Positions 8,710 to 17,134 of a stretch of 61,762 nt of DNA are shown here, one piece after another; position 1 is the stretch's first letter; each line of letters begins with the position of its first letter. Position numbers and translations under genes: made by a program. Location of the stretch: contig JAIXQP010000029.1 in the NCBI GenBank assembly GCA_027485675.1, positions 1 to 61,762 of the forward strand, given 5' to 3'. The stretch comes from Terriglobales bacterium. GTDB taxonomy: Bacteria; Acidobacteriota; Terriglobia; Bryobacterales; Bryobacteraceae. The notes beneath the pieces are model-generated. The model searched no databases. It was not told the DNA's origin and saw only the letters and a program-made list of their open reading frames with translations.

Positions 8710-9438
8710 ATGTCCACGCAACCCCCGGAATTCAACCGCAAAGCCTTCGTCGCCGAATGCCTCGCCACCCTCAGCCAAAAGCTCGCCGCCCAGGCCCCCG
8801 AGGGCGAAGCCACCCGGCGCCAACTCGCCAACCAACAAAACGCCCGCCAATCCACCGGGCCGCGGACCGCCGCCGGCAAAGCCGCCTCCAGCAAAAACCG
8901 CCTCGCCCATGGCCTCTGTTCCTCGGCGCTGCTCGTCGGCGACGAATCGCCGGACGATCTCGCCTCTCTCCGGACCGAGTTCTACCACGCCTACCAGCCC
9001 GCGACCCCGGAAGAACGCATTCTCACCGATCAACTCGTCGAAGCCCAGTGGCGCCTCAATCGCGCCCGCACCGTCGAAGCCAAAACCCAGGACTTCCTCA
9101 TCTTCCAGGCCTTCGAAAACCTGATCGACGACGGCGAGTCCATCCCGTTCTCGACCGGCCAAATGCATGCCGCCTCGCTCTTGCAGTCCGCCAACGAAGC
9201 GGCCTATCGCAACATCCAGCGTTACGTGGCCGCCATCGAACGCAGCCATCAACGGGCTCTCAAAAATCTCCACTACGCCCAGGAAAAGCGCCGGTCCTTG
9301 CCGCCGCCCCCGCCGGAAATCACGGAAACCAAGGTAAAAGCGGCCGCAGCCACCCAAGCGCTACCCGAAGTCGCCTACGTCCCGCCCACAGTGCCAGCCA
9401 CGGACCGCCAGGCCCCCGATTTCGTCAACCGGCCCTGA
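8710..9438 (+). CDS. NAR-STGPRT motif protein, function unknown
   Basis: A 242-residue cytoplasmic protein of a family that recurs many times in acidobacterial genomes. Its hallmark NARQSTGPRTAAGKAASSKN lies at about residues 44-63, followed by HGL. The remainder is mostly helical and charged, ending in a Pro/Ala-rich tail. The ATG at 8710 was chosen because AAGGAG lies 8 bp upstream. An in-frame ATG-less extension back to 8638 would run through the leader hairpin and is not credible. The STGPRT segment is basic and could bind nucleic acid, but no activity is known. Confidence 0.8.
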   Translation: MSTQPPEFNRKAFVAECLATLSQKLAAQAPEGEATRRQLANQQNARQSTGPRTAAGKAASSKNRLAHGLCSSALLVGDESPDDLASLRTEFYHAYQPATPEERILTDQLVEAQWRLNRARTVEAKTQDFLIFQAFENLIDDGESIPFSTGQMHAASLLQSANEAAYRNIQRYVAAIERSHQRALKNLHYAQEKRRSLPPPPPEITETKVKAAAATQALPEVAYVPPTVPATDRQAPDFVNRP

Positions 9439-9572
9439 ATTGGGTTCGAATCGAAAAAACCCGCCGCCGGCGAACCCGTCTCCGCTCTTTGAAAACCCGG
9501 CCGCCCATCCGGATCGCCCGAAGTGTGTCACCTTTCCCGAAACTCTGAATCCTAACCAGTAGGTAACAGGAT

Positions 9573-10553
9573 ATGACCACCCTCTCGTCCGCCGTACTTG
9601 CCCTTGCCTTCGCCGCCGGAGCCTCCGCCCAGCACATGGGCGGCCGCATGATGGGCCGCCTCCCGGAATCCGTTCCGTCCGAGGCGAACCCCCTCACCGA
9701 CGCCAAAATCAACCTCGGCCGCATGCTCTTCTATGAGCCCCGCCTCTCAAAAGGCAAGGACGTCTCCTGCAACTCCTGCCACGACCTCGCCAACTACGGT
9801 GTCGACGGCAAACGCTTCTCCACCGGCTTTGAAGGCCAACTCGGCGGCCGCAACTCCCCTTCCGTCTATCACGCCGCCGGCCATCTCGCCCAGTTCTGGG
9901 ACGGCCGCGCCGCCGACGTCGAAGAACAGGCCAAGGGCCCCGTCCTCAACCCCGTCGAAATGGCCATGGCCTCCCCCGCCGCGGTCGTCGCCACCCTCAA
10001 AGCGATTCCCGGCTACCGCGCCGCCTTCGCCCAAGCCTTCCCCGGCCAACCCGACCCCGTCACCTTCGACAACATGGCCCGCGCCATCGGCGCCTTCGAA
10101 CGCAAGCTCGTCACCCCCTCCCGGTGGGACCGCTTCCTCGCCGGCGACCAATCCGCCATCACCCAGGAAGAGATGTTCGGCCACCACGAGTTCATGCACG
10201 GCGGCTGCGCCACGTGTCACAACGGTCCCTACGTCGGCGGCAAGATGTTCCAAAAGCTCGGCGCCGAAAAGCCCTGGCCCGCCACGGACGACCTTGGCCG
10301 CATCGCCGTCACCAAAAACGCGGCCGACCGCATGGTCTTCAAGGTGCCCTCCCTCCGCAACGTCGAAAAGACCGGTCCCTACTTCCACAGCGGCCACATC
10401 AACCAGCTCGAAGAGGCCGTCCGCCTCATGGGCCGCCACCAGCTCGGCGCCGAACTCGAACCCCAACAGGTCTCCCGCATCGTCGCCTGGCTGAAGTCCC
10501 TCACCGGCGAAATCCCCCGCGAATACATCAAAGCCCCGCCGCTTCCCCAGTAA
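9573..10553 (+). CDS. Di-haem cytochrome c peroxidase (CcpA/MauG family)
   Basis: An exported 326-residue protein that would reduce hydrogen peroxide to water in the periplasm using electrons from small cytochromes, or act as a MauG-like oxidase. A signal peptide (residues 1-20, cleavage near AGASAQ) precedes two haem c motifs: CNSCH (66-70) and CATCH (212-216). Family signatures around them include LGRMLFYEPRLS and RNVEKTGPYFHSG. The length is typical. It stands alone: the gene upstream ends 134 bp before and the HU-like gene starts 131 bp after. Confidence 0.92.
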   Translation: MTTLSSAVLALAFAAGASAQHMGGRMMGRLPESVPSEANPLTDAKINLGRMLFYEPRLSKGKDVSCNSCHDLANYGVDGKRFSTGFEGQLGGRNSPSVYHAAGHLAQFWDGRAADVEEQAKGPVLNPVEMAMASPAAVVATLKAIPGYRAAFAQAFPGQPDPVTFDNMARAIGAFERKLVTPSRWDRFLAGDQSAITQEEMFGHHEFMHGGCATCHNGPYVGGKMFQKLGAEKPWPATDDLGRIAVTKNAADRMVFKVPSLRNVEKTGPYFHSGHINQLEEAVRLMGRHQLGAELEPQQVSRIVAWLKSLTGEIPREYIKAPPLPQ

Positions 10554-10684
10554 CGCCGCGGGCGTTCACAACCTATTGCGAAAAATCGCTTCCCCGCATC
10601 CGGCTGACGGCCAACGACTTAGCCGCCAGCCCCTCCGGGTCGCGATCCGGTTGCCGCTCTCGCCCCCCGTATCCTGGGCTTGTT

Positions 10685-10861
10685 ATGAACACTCCCGAAC
10701 TGCTGGCCCGAATTGCGGCGGCTACGGGTCGGCCGCCCGCCGTTGCGGCCGACCAACTGGATCAACTGGTCACCCGTCTCGTGACCAAACTCAGAAAAGG
10801 TAAACAGATCAAGGTGCCCGGACTAGGCATCATTCGCCGGGCTCCTGAGGAGCCGCAGTGA
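10685..10861 (+). CDS. Minimal HU/IHF-like DNA-binding protein
   Basis: A 58-residue protein starting MNTPELLARIAAATGRPPA. It follows the HU/IHF pattern: two N-terminal helices of the dimerisation core, then the turn KGKQIKVPGLGIIRR, which corresponds to the KVxLPGFGTF strand of HU. It stops there, so it lacks the DNA-clamping beta arms and C-terminal helix of a normal ~90-residue HU. Its stop overlaps the GTG start of the TIR gene (GTGA), indicating translational coupling. It probably pairs with the HU-like N-terminus of the TIR protein or with itself. The HU assignment rests on motif reading, not a search. Confidence 0.65.
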   Translation: MNTPELLARIAAATGRPPAVAADQLDQLVTRLVTKLRKGKQIKVPGLGIIRRAPEEPQ

Positions 10862-11412
10862 ATGGGCCCCTCGAGTCCGGTGTCGAGGACATCGTCGAAG
10901 TCCTCCGGCAATGTCTGGCCGAAGGCCTGAGCATCGATATCGAGTCCGTCGGCTCCTTGCGGGCCGATGGGTCCGGCCAAATTCGCTTTCGCGCCGCCCG
11001 CGGCAAACGGGTCTTTCTCGCCTACGCCATCGAAGATGTCGAAATCGTCGAAGCGCTCTACGACGCGCTCGAACAAGCCGGCTTCCATCCCTGGATGGAC
11101 CGGCGCAAACTGCTTCCCGGCCAAAATTGGCCCCAAGCCATCGATCGCGCCATCAGCATGGCCGATTTCTTCGTCCCCTGTTTTTCGCCAAATGCCGTCG
11201 GCCGGCCGGGCCGGTTCCACGCCGAACTGCGCTATGCCCTCGAACGGGCCGCGGAATGGCCGCTCGATTATCCCTTCGTCGTTCCCGTGCGGCTCCAGGA
11301 TTGCCGCTTACCCCGGCGAATTACCGCTCAATTGCAGTACATCGACTTTTTTCCGGATCCCAGTCGCGGTCTCGAAAAGCTGATCGACGCTATGAACCCA
11401 TCCGTTTCTTAA
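10858..11412 (+). CDS. HU-like / TIR domain fusion protein
   Basis: A 184-residue protein with two parts. Residues ~8-45 read like the second helix and beta-hairpin of HU (LRQCLAEGLSIDIESVGSL). Residues ~51-175 form a TIR domain: box 1 at VFLAYAIED, the loop PWMDRRKLLPGQNW, SPNAV, and the conserved Glu123 in HAELRYALERA, which corresponds to the catalytic glutamate of NAD-cleaving TIR domains. Bacterial TIR proteins commonly act as NADase or cyclic-nucleotide-making effectors in phage defence. The start is GTG, coupled to the HU-like gene. The last 23 bp overlap the convergent TPR gene. Confidence 0.8.
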   Translation: MNGPLESGVEDIVEVLRQCLAEGLSIDIESVGSLRADGSGQIRFRAARGKRVFLAYAIEDVEIVEALYDALEQAGFHPWMDRRKLLPGQNWPQAIDRAISMADFFVPCFSPNAVGRPGRFHAELRYALERAAEWPLDYPFVVPVRLQDCRLPRRITAQLQYIDFFPDPSRGLEKLIDAMNPSVS

Positions 11413-11785
11413 CCTCGGCGGCGTTTTTCGCCTCCGGTTCCAACTCCAAATACTTGGCGAAAGCTTCGCGCGCTCCCTTCTTGTCCTTCGAGCGTTCGAG
11501 GCACTCGCCAAGGCGTAACCACGCCTCCGCTAAGCCCGGATTCCAGCGCGTCGCCTCCCGAAACCGCATCGTCGCCGCCTTCCAACTGCTCTTCTTGGCG
11601 TAAAACAGGCCAATCTTCAGCTCCTTCTCCGCCTGCAGCGGATTAAAAGCGTACTCCTTCGTCCCCGTCAACGCCGTGTCTTCCTCGGGCGGCTCCTGCT
11701 CCTGCGGAGCGGACGTCGGCGCCTGCTGCGCCCAAAGTCCCGCCGCGGCGAACAAAGTCAACCAGAATACCCGTGCCACAATCAA
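11390..11785 (-). CDS. Secreted TPR-repeat protein
   Basis: A 131-residue exported protein with a signal peptide (VFWLTLFAAAGLWAQ), a low-complexity Pro/Glu linker and about two tetratricopeptide-like repeats from residue ~50 (WNPGLAEAWLRLGECLER, then GAREAFAKYLELEP). TPRs mediate protein-protein contacts and no partner is evident here. The start is TTG at 11785, with an in-frame GTG two codons later as alternative. Its 3' end overlaps the TIR gene by 23 bp tail-to-tail. It is divergent from uvrC across a ~20-bp gap that must hold both start regions. Confidence 0.7.
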   Translation of the reverse strand: MIVARVFWLTLFAAAGLWAQQAPTSAPQEQEPPEEDTALTGTKEYAFNPLQAEKELKIGLFYAKKSSWKAATMRFREATRWNPGLAEAWLRLGECLERSKDKKGAREAFAKYLELEPEAKNAAEVKKRMGS

Positions 11786-11805
11786 ATTATAACGCCCCGC
11801 GTTCT

Positions 11806-13626
11806 ATGAGTCTCCGCGAGAAAGTATCGCAGTTGCCGCTCCTCCCCGGCGTCTACCTCTACAAAAACGTCTTCGGCGAAATCATCTACGTCGGTAAAGC
11901 GAAAAACCTCCGCGCCCGCGTCCGCAACTACTTCTCCGACGATCGCCTCTCGGAAGCCAAAACCGGCACCCTCATCTCCGAAGCCGCCGACCTCGACTAC
12001 ATCGTCGTCGAAAACGAAAAAGAGGCCCTCGCCCTCGAAAACAACTTCATCAAGCAGCACAAACCCCGCTTCAACGTCCTCCTCAAGGACGACAAAACCT
12101 ACCCCTACATCAAGCTCACCAACGAACGCGTCCCCCGCGTCTTCGTCACCCGCCGCCTCCGCAAAGACGGCGCCTCCTACTTCGGCCCCTACTTCCCCGG
12201 CAACCTCGCCTATCGCCTCACCGACTTCATCCACCGCCAGTTCAAAATCCCCTCCTGCAAAATCGACTTCAACCGCAAACACTCCCACCCCTGCCTCCAG
12301 TACCATATCCGCCGCTGCCTCGGCCCCTGCGTCGAAGGCCTCGTCACCGCCCCCGAGTACGCCGAAGCCGTCCGCCAAACCCGCCTCTTCCTCGAAGGCC
12401 GCCTCAAAGACCTCGAATCCCACATCCGCCACCAGATCGCCGAAGCCGCCGAAGAGCTCAACTTCGAACGCGCCGCCCGCCTCCGCGACACCCTCGTCAC
12501 CATCGAGGAGATGGCCCAAACCCAAAAAATGGCCACCGCCTCCGGCGACGACATCGACATCTTCGCCTACTACGCCGAACCGCCCCTCATCGCCGTCAAC
12601 CTCTTCCACGTCCGCAACGGCCGCATCGTCGACCGCCGCGAATTCTACTGGGAAGACCGCTTCGACTTCGAAGCTCCCGAGTTCATGGCCGCCCTCATCA
12701 AGCAGGTCTACCTCGACCAGCGCTACGTCCCCGTCATCGTCCACGTACCCGACGACTTCGAAGACCGCGAAGCCCTCGCCGACCTCCTCAGCGAAAAACG
12801 CGGCCGCCGCGTCGAAATCCGCACCCCCCAGCGCGGCGAGAAAAAGGCCCTCCTCGACCTCGCCGAAACCAACGCCAAGCACTGCTTCGAAGCCCGCTTC
12901 CGCATCCTCAAACCCACCGCCAAGTCCATCGCCGACGCCCTCGAAGACTCCCTCAACCTCCCCTCACCCCCCAGCCGCATCGAGTGCTTCGACATCTCCC
13001 ACATCCAGGGCACCGATAAAGTCGCCTCCATGGTCGTCTGGGAGGACGGCAAGATGAAGAAGGCCGACTACCGCAAGTTCATCATCAAAACCGTCGTCGG
13101 CAACGACGACTTCGCCTCCATGCGCGAAGTCGTCACCCGCCGCTACTCCCGCCTCAAGGAGGAAGGAGCCAAGTTCCCCAGCGTCGTCCTCATCGACGGC
13201 GGCCTCGGCCAGCTCCACGCCGCCGCCGAAGCCCTCGAAGCCCTCGGCATTACCGACCAGACCATCGCCTCCATCGCCAAACGCGAAGAGATCATCTACG
13301 TCTACGGCCAGGAGGACGAGCCCGTCCGCCTCGACCGCCACAACCCCGTCCTGCACGTCATCCAAACCATCCGCGACGAAGCCCACCGCTTCGCCGTCAC
13401 CTTCCATCGCACCCGCCGCAACATCACCCGCATGCGCTCGGAGCTCCTCTCCGTCCCCGGCGTCGGCGAACGCACCGTCGAAAAGCTGCTCCAAACCATC
13501 GGCAGCCTCGAAGCCGTCAAGCTCTCCACCGAAGAGGCCCTCGCCCGCGAAGTCGGCCCCGCCGCCGCCCGCAAGATCTTCACCCACTTCCATGAACAAC
13601 CCTCATCTGCACCCGCTCCTCGCTGA
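11806..13626 (+). CDS. uvrC: Excinuclease ABC subunit C
   Basis: UvrC makes the 3' and 5' incisions flanking a UvrAB-bound DNA lesion in nucleotide excision repair. Domains in order: GIY-YIG nuclease (LPGVYLYKN and IIYVGKAKNLRARV, residues ~12-45), UVR motif that contacts UvrB (~205-240), RNase-H-like endonuclease domain (ECFDISHIQGTDKVAS onward) and a C-terminal helix-hairpin-helix pair (LLSVPGVGERTVEKLL). At 606 residues it has the usual length. The start at 11806 (MSLREKV) matches the family. The last 35 bp overlap the nitroreductase gene, so the two are probably cotranscribed. Confidence 0.97.
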   Translation: MSLREKVSQLPLLPGVYLYKNVFGEIIYVGKAKNLRARVRNYFSDDRLSEAKTGTLISEAADLDYIVVENEKEALALENNFIKQHKPRFNVLLKDDKTYPYIKLTNERVPRVFVTRRLRKDGASYFGPYFPGNLAYRLTDFIHRQFKIPSCKIDFNRKHSHPCLQYHIRRCLGPCVEGLVTAPEYAEAVRQTRLFLEGRLKDLESHIRHQIAEAAEELNFERAARLRDTLVTIEEMAQTQKMATASGDDIDIFAYYAEPPLIAVNLFHVRNGRIVDRREFYWEDRFDFEAPEFMAALIKQVYLDQRYVPVIVHVPDDFEDREALADLLSEKRGRRVEIRTPQRGEKKALLDLAETNAKHCFEARFRILKPTAKSIADALEDSLNLPSPPSRIECFDISHIQGTDKVASMVVWEDGKMKKADYRKFIIKTVVGNDDFASMREVVTRRYSRLKEEGAKFPSVVLIDGGLGQLHAAAEALEALGITDQTIASIAKREEIIYVYGQEDEPVRLDRHNPVLHVIQTIRDEAHRFAVTFHRTRRNITRMRSELLSVPGVGERTVEKLLQTIGSLEAVKLSTEEALAREVGPAAARKIFTHFHEQPSSAPAPR

Positions 13627-14155
13627 ACGCTGGAGCCCCCTCGCCTTCTCGCCGGAGCCCATCCCTCCGGACGTCCTTGAACTCCTCATGGAGGCCGCCC
13701 GCTGGGCCCCGTCCTGCTTCAACGAACAACCCTGGCGCTACCTCTACGCGACCATCGACGACGCCGAAGCCCACGCCCAGCTCTTGAGCTGCCTCGTCCC
13801 CGCCAACCAGGAATGGGCCAAGCACGCCCCCTTCCTCGCCATCTCTGTCGCCAAGCTCACCTTCACCCGCAACGGCAAGCCCAACTCCTACGGCTGGCAC
13901 GACGTCGGCCAGGCCACCATGTCCCTCGTCGCCGAAGCCACGGCCCACGGCCTCTTCGCCCACCAGATGGGCGGCATCCTCCCCGATCGCATCCGCGAAC
14001 TCTACGCCCTTCCCGAGGACTACGTCCCCGTCGCCGGCCTCGCCATCGGCCGCCTTGGCGACCCCGCCCAGCTCTCCCCGGCCCTCCAGGCCCGCGAAGC
14101 CAGCCCCCGCACGCGCCGCCCCATCGCCCACACGTTTCTCAAGAACGGCTTCTAA
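13592..14155 (+). CDS. Nitroreductase family protein
   Basis: A 187-residue flavoprotein of the nitroreductase fold, expected to use FMN and NAD(P)H to reduce nitro groups or quinones. FMN-contact signatures are RWSPLAFSPEPI near the N-terminus, ARWAPSCFNEQPWR around residues 35-48, and GLFAHQMGG around 126. The length is at the short end for the family. It begins inside the 3' end of uvrC (35-bp overlap). Its own 3' end is duplicated just downstream (see the repeat at 13977-14407), leaving the original gene intact. Confidence 0.88.
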   Translation: MNNPHLHPLLAERWSPLAFSPEPIPPDVLELLMEAARWAPSCFNEQPWRYLYATIDDAEAHAQLLSCLVPANQEWAKHAPFLAISVAKLTFTRNGKPNSYGWHDVGQATMSLVAEATAHGLFAHQMGGILPDRIRELYALPEDYVPVAGLAIGRLGDPAQLSPALQAREASPRTRRPIAHTFLKNGF

Positions 14156-14185
14156 TAGCCCCGCGCCAGCCGGTCTGCCAGCAGC
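13977..14185. repeat. Direct repeat, copy 1 (222-bp period)
   Basis: Covers the last ~180 bp of the nitroreductase gene plus ~30 bp past its stop. It matches 14199-14407 with only a few differences (for example CGCCATCGGC versus CGCCCTCGGC, and CGCCCACACG versus CGCCGACACG). Confidence 0.9.
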
Positions 14186-14198
14186 AGCCGCACCGTCT

Positions 14199-14377
14199 TC
14201 CTGCCCGATCGCATCCGCGAACTCTACGCCCTTCCCGAGGACTACGTCCCCGTCGCCGGCCTCGCCCTCGGCCGCCTTGGCGACCCCGCCCAGCTCTCTC
14301 CGGCTCTCCAGGCCCGCGAAGCCAGCCCCCGCACGCGCCGCCCCATCGCCGACACGTTTCTCAAGAACGGCTTCTAA
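14199..14377 (+). pseudogene. Duplicated 3' fragment of the nitroreductase gene
   Basis: Still readable in frame as the nitroreductase C-terminus (LPDRIRELYALPEDYVP through TFLKNGF and stop), but without start codon or N-terminal two thirds. It sits between the intact gene and the convergent phosphoesterase, whose stop codon lies within the repeat, so that gene's 3' terminus is supplied by copy 2. Confidence 0.85.
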
Positions 14378-14407
14378 TAGCCCCGCGCCAGCCGGTCTGC
14401 CAGCAGC
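14199..14407. repeat. Direct repeat, copy 2 (222-bp period)
   Basis: Second copy of 13977-14185. The 13-bp spacer between copies, together with the bases before it, reads GCAGCAGCCGCACCGTCTTC, which recurs at 14466-14485 inside the neighbouring phosphoesterase gene. The junction therefore came from recombination at CAGCAGC microhomology within that gene rather than a simple slip. Confidence 0.88.
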
Positions 14408-15114
14408 GGCGGCAGCCCGGCCTCCCGGATCTTCCGCTGCGCCGTCTCGAGATCATAGGAGACCCGCAGCAGCCGCACCGTCTTCATCTCCGAGTCGTAA
14501 ATCGCCCCGCCCGCCCGCCAGTCCCCGTCCCGCGGCTGCCCCGCCGAACCCGGATTCACCAGATACCGGTAGTCCGGCGAAAGCTGAAACGTATACTCGC
14601 TCTCGTCCGGAAACGGCGGGCCAATCAGAATCACCTTCCGCTGCTTCAACTGAAAGCCGCCCTGCAGATGCGTGTGGCCGAAGAACGTCAACTCCTGCGT
14701 CGCGGCCTCCATCGCCACCCGCACCTCCGGCCCCTCAATCACGTACTCGTCCTCGTCCCGCGGCGACCCATGCACCACCGCGTAGTCGTCCACCAGCACC
14801 GGCCCCTTCGGCAGCGCCTTCAACCACGCGAAGTTCTCCGCCGTCATCGCGTTCGCGGTCCAGATCGCCGCCCGCTTCGCCAGCGGATTGAAGTCTTCCA
14901 TCGAGTCCAGGCCCGTCGCCACCTTGTCGTGGTTGCCCCGGATCACCACCGCCGCGTTCTCCCGCACCCATTCGATCACCACGTTCGGATCCGCGCCGTA
15001 GCCCACCAGATCCCCGCAGCAGATCACGCGCTCGTACTCGCCGCTGGCCGCCTCCACCACGGCCGTCAGCCCCTCCAGGTTCGCGTGAATATCGCTGATG
15101 ATTAGGTCGCGCAC
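14374..15114 (-). CDS. Metallophosphoesterase (calcineurin-like)
   Basis: A 246-residue cytoplasmic phosphoesterase with all metal-binding motifs of the family: SDIHAN (residues 7-12), GDLVGYG, RGNHDK, VVHGSP and GHTH, expected to hold two metal ions such as Mn or Fe. The subfamily (YfcE/diadenosine-phosphatase-like, with the signature GDLVGYGADPN) is widespread and its physiological substrate varies. The start overlaps the end of the following membrane-bound phosphoesterase by 13 bp, so the two form an operon. Its last codons fall inside the 222-bp duplication described at 13977-14407. Confidence 0.9.
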   Translation of the reverse strand: MRDLIISDIHANLEGLTAVVEAASGEYERVICCGDLVGYGADPNVVIEWVRENAAVVIRGNHDKVATGLDSMEDFNPLAKRAAIWTANAMTAENFAWLKALPKGPVLVDDYAVVHGSPRDEDEYVIEGPEVRVAMEAATQELTFFGHTHLQGGFQLKQRKVILIGPPFPDESEYTFQLSPDYRYLVNPGSAGQPRDGDWRAGGAIYDSEMKTVRLLRVSYDLETAQRKIREAGLPPLLADRLARGY

Positions 15115-16232
15115 AGTTTGATCAAAGCCACTTCCGGCGGCGCTCCAATGCGCGCCGGCACACCCACCGTCCCAATGCCCCGCGTCACAAACAAGTGCGA
15201 CTTCCCTTCTTGATAGTGCCCATAAACATAAGGCGTAAAAAAGCGCGCGAAATTGACATGCTGATGAAGATACTCAACCGTCACCTGTCCGCCGTGCGTA
15301 TGGCCGGCCAGCATCAGATCCCAAGCCTGCGGCGCCGCCACCCGGAAAGCATCCGGGTTGTGCGAAAGCAGCAGGTTAAACGCCCCGCTCTGTTGCAGCC
15401 GCTTGCCGTCCGGCAGATAGTCGCCATGCATCTTTTGGTAATCCACCCCCGCCAGATTCAGCCGCGCCTGGCCAAACCGCAGTTCGCTGTTCTTCCCCCG
15501 CAAGAACCAAATGCCCCGGCGCGCCGCCTCCTCCGTGGCATACTCCTCGCACTGCGCGTAGATCTCATGATTGCCCAGGCAACCGTAAATCCCGGCGTCC
15601 GCCCGCAACTGCGCCAGCTCACTCAGGCAATCATCCAGCGAATCATGCGCCCCGGTAATCAGATCGCCCGTCACCACCGTCAAATGCGGCCGAAACTCAT
15701 TGGCCATCCTCACGGCGCCGGCCAGCGCCTGCCGGTCCAGGTAGATCCCGTAATGGATGTCGCTCACCTGCGCAATGCGCAATCCGTCCAGATCCTTCGG
15801 CAGTCCCTGAATACCCACGGAAACCTCAACCGGCCGGATGTCCCGGCGGCTGATAAACACCCCGTATCCCATCACCATCGCCGGCGCCGCCACCATGGCC
15901 CCCTGCGCCGCCTGCAGCAGCTTACGCCGCGAAGGATCCACCGGCCGGCGGAAGCTCCCCGCCAGCCACCCCATGAACGCCGTCCCGCACGAACACATTC
16001 CCCAGGCAATCGCGCAGCCGCGCGCCCAGCGAACCGCCTCGGTCATCTCCACCCGCTTCCACACCCATTGGATCTCGAACGCCAGCCCCACAATGCCCAC
16101 TAACGCGCTCAAGCCCAGCCCCAGCGCCCGCAACGCCGAACCCTTCCCTACCCGCAGCCACAACAACCAGTGGCAGACTACCACGATCGCCATTCCGACG
16201 AATTCCGGCAGATATTTGATCAGTACCCGCAA
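15102..16232 (-). CDS. Membrane-anchored metallophosphoesterase (YkuE-like)
   Basis: A 376-residue protein with three or four N-terminal membrane segments (residues ~8-130), a Ser-Arg-Arg-Lys-Leu-Leu stretch before the last one, and a C-terminal calcineurin-like domain. Metal ligands are visible in QVSDIHYG, VVTGDLI, CLGNHEIY, LLLSHNPD and LAGHTHGGQ. The family includes phosphodiesterases acting on lipid headgroups such as UDP-diacylglucosamine relatives. The catalytic part should face outside the cytoplasm if the topology reading is right. It is the first gene of a two-gene minus-strand operon and is divergent from the fumarylacetoacetase-family gene. Confidence 0.88.
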   Translation of the reverse strand: MRVLIKYLPEFVGMAIVVVCHWLLWLRVGKGSALRALGLGLSALVGIVGLAFEIQWVWKRVEMTEAVRWARGCAIAWGMCSCGTAFMGWLAGSFRRPVDPSRRKLLQAAQGAMVAAPAMVMGYGVFISRRDIRPVEVSVGIQGLPKDLDGLRIAQVSDIHYGIYLDRQALAGAVRMANEFRPHLTVVTGDLITGAHDSLDDCLSELAQLRADAGIYGCLGNHEIYAQCEEYATEEAARRGIWFLRGKNSELRFGQARLNLAGVDYQKMHGDYLPDGKRLQQSGAFNLLLSHNPDAFRVAAPQAWDLMLAGHTHGGQVTVEYLHQHVNFARFFTPYVYGHYQEGKSHLFVTRGIGTVGVPARIGAPPEVALIKLCAT

Positions 16233-16285
16233 TATTCCATCTTACTGCGCCCGGCCCACCCCGCATTGATACAATTTGGGAACCT

Positions 16286-17134
16286 ATGAAACTTCTGATG
16301 TTTGCGCGTCCCGGTGGCCAGCCTGAGCCGGGTGTCTCCGATGGCTCCACCATCACCGCTCTCTCCGGCGCCGGCTACGCCGATCTCCATGCTCTCATCG
16401 CCGATCCCGCCGGCCCCGCTACGGCCGCCGCCTACGCCGCCACGGCCACCGACAAGGTCGCCGAATCCGCCGTTAAGATCCTCGCGCCGCTCACCCGCCC
16501 CGAAAAGATCCTCTGCGTCGGCCTCAACTACCGGGACCATGCCATCGAGTCCAACATGGCCATCCCCACCGTCCCCACCATCTTCTCGAAGTTCAATAAC
16601 TGCATCATCGGCCCCGGCGACGAAATCGTCCTCCCCAAGGTCGCCCAAACCCCCGACTACGAAGCCGAGTTCGCCGTCGTCATCGGCAAAGCCGGCAAGA
16701 ACATCGCCGAAGCCGACTGGGAAGACCACATCTTCGGCTACATGAACCTCCACGACGTCTCCGCCCGCGATCTCCAACTCGCCACCTCCCAGTGGCTCAT
16801 GGGCAAGAGCATCGATACCTTCTGCCCCATCGGACCCTACATCGTCACCAAGGACGAAATCGCCGACCCCCACGCCCTGCCCATCAAGGCCACCATCAGC
16901 GGCGAAGTCCTCCAGGATTCAAACACCGCCGAACTCATCTTCAAGCTGCCCAAGCTCCTCAGCTACATCTCCCAGGTCATGACCCTGAAACCCGGCGACA
17001 TCATCACCACCGGCACCCCGGCCGGCGTCGGCTTCGCCCGCAAGCCCCAGCGTCTGCTCAAAGCCGGCGACGATTGCATCATCGAAGTGCAAGGTCTCGG
17101 CCAGTTGCGCAATCCTGTAGTGAGTGAAGCGTAG
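16286..17134 (+). CDS. Fumarylacetoacetate hydrolase family protein
   Basis: A 282-residue metal-dependent enzyme of the FAH fold, which cleaves or decarboxylates C-C bonds in beta-keto acids during aromatic or sugar acid catabolism. Signatures are EKILCVGLNYRDHAIE (~residues 73-88), the metal-ligand stretch TPDYEAEFAVVIGKAG, and DIITTGTPAGVGF near the C-terminus. The substrate cannot be told from sequence. The length fits. Its stop overlaps the GTG start of the following amidohydrolase by 11 bp. Confidence 0.92.
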   Translation: MKLLMFARPGGQPEPGVSDGSTITALSGAGYADLHALIADPAGPATAAAYAATATDKVAESAVKILAPLTRPEKILCVGLNYRDHAIESNMAIPTVPTIFSKFNNCIIGPGDEIVLPKVAQTPDYEAEFAVVIGKAGKNIAEADWEDHIFGYMNLHDVSARDLQLATSQWLMGKSIDTFCPIGPYIVTKDEIADPHALPIKATISGEVLQDSNTAELIFKLPKLLSYISQVMTLKPGDIITTGTPAGVGFARKPQRLLKAGDDCIIEVQGLGQLRNPVVSEA

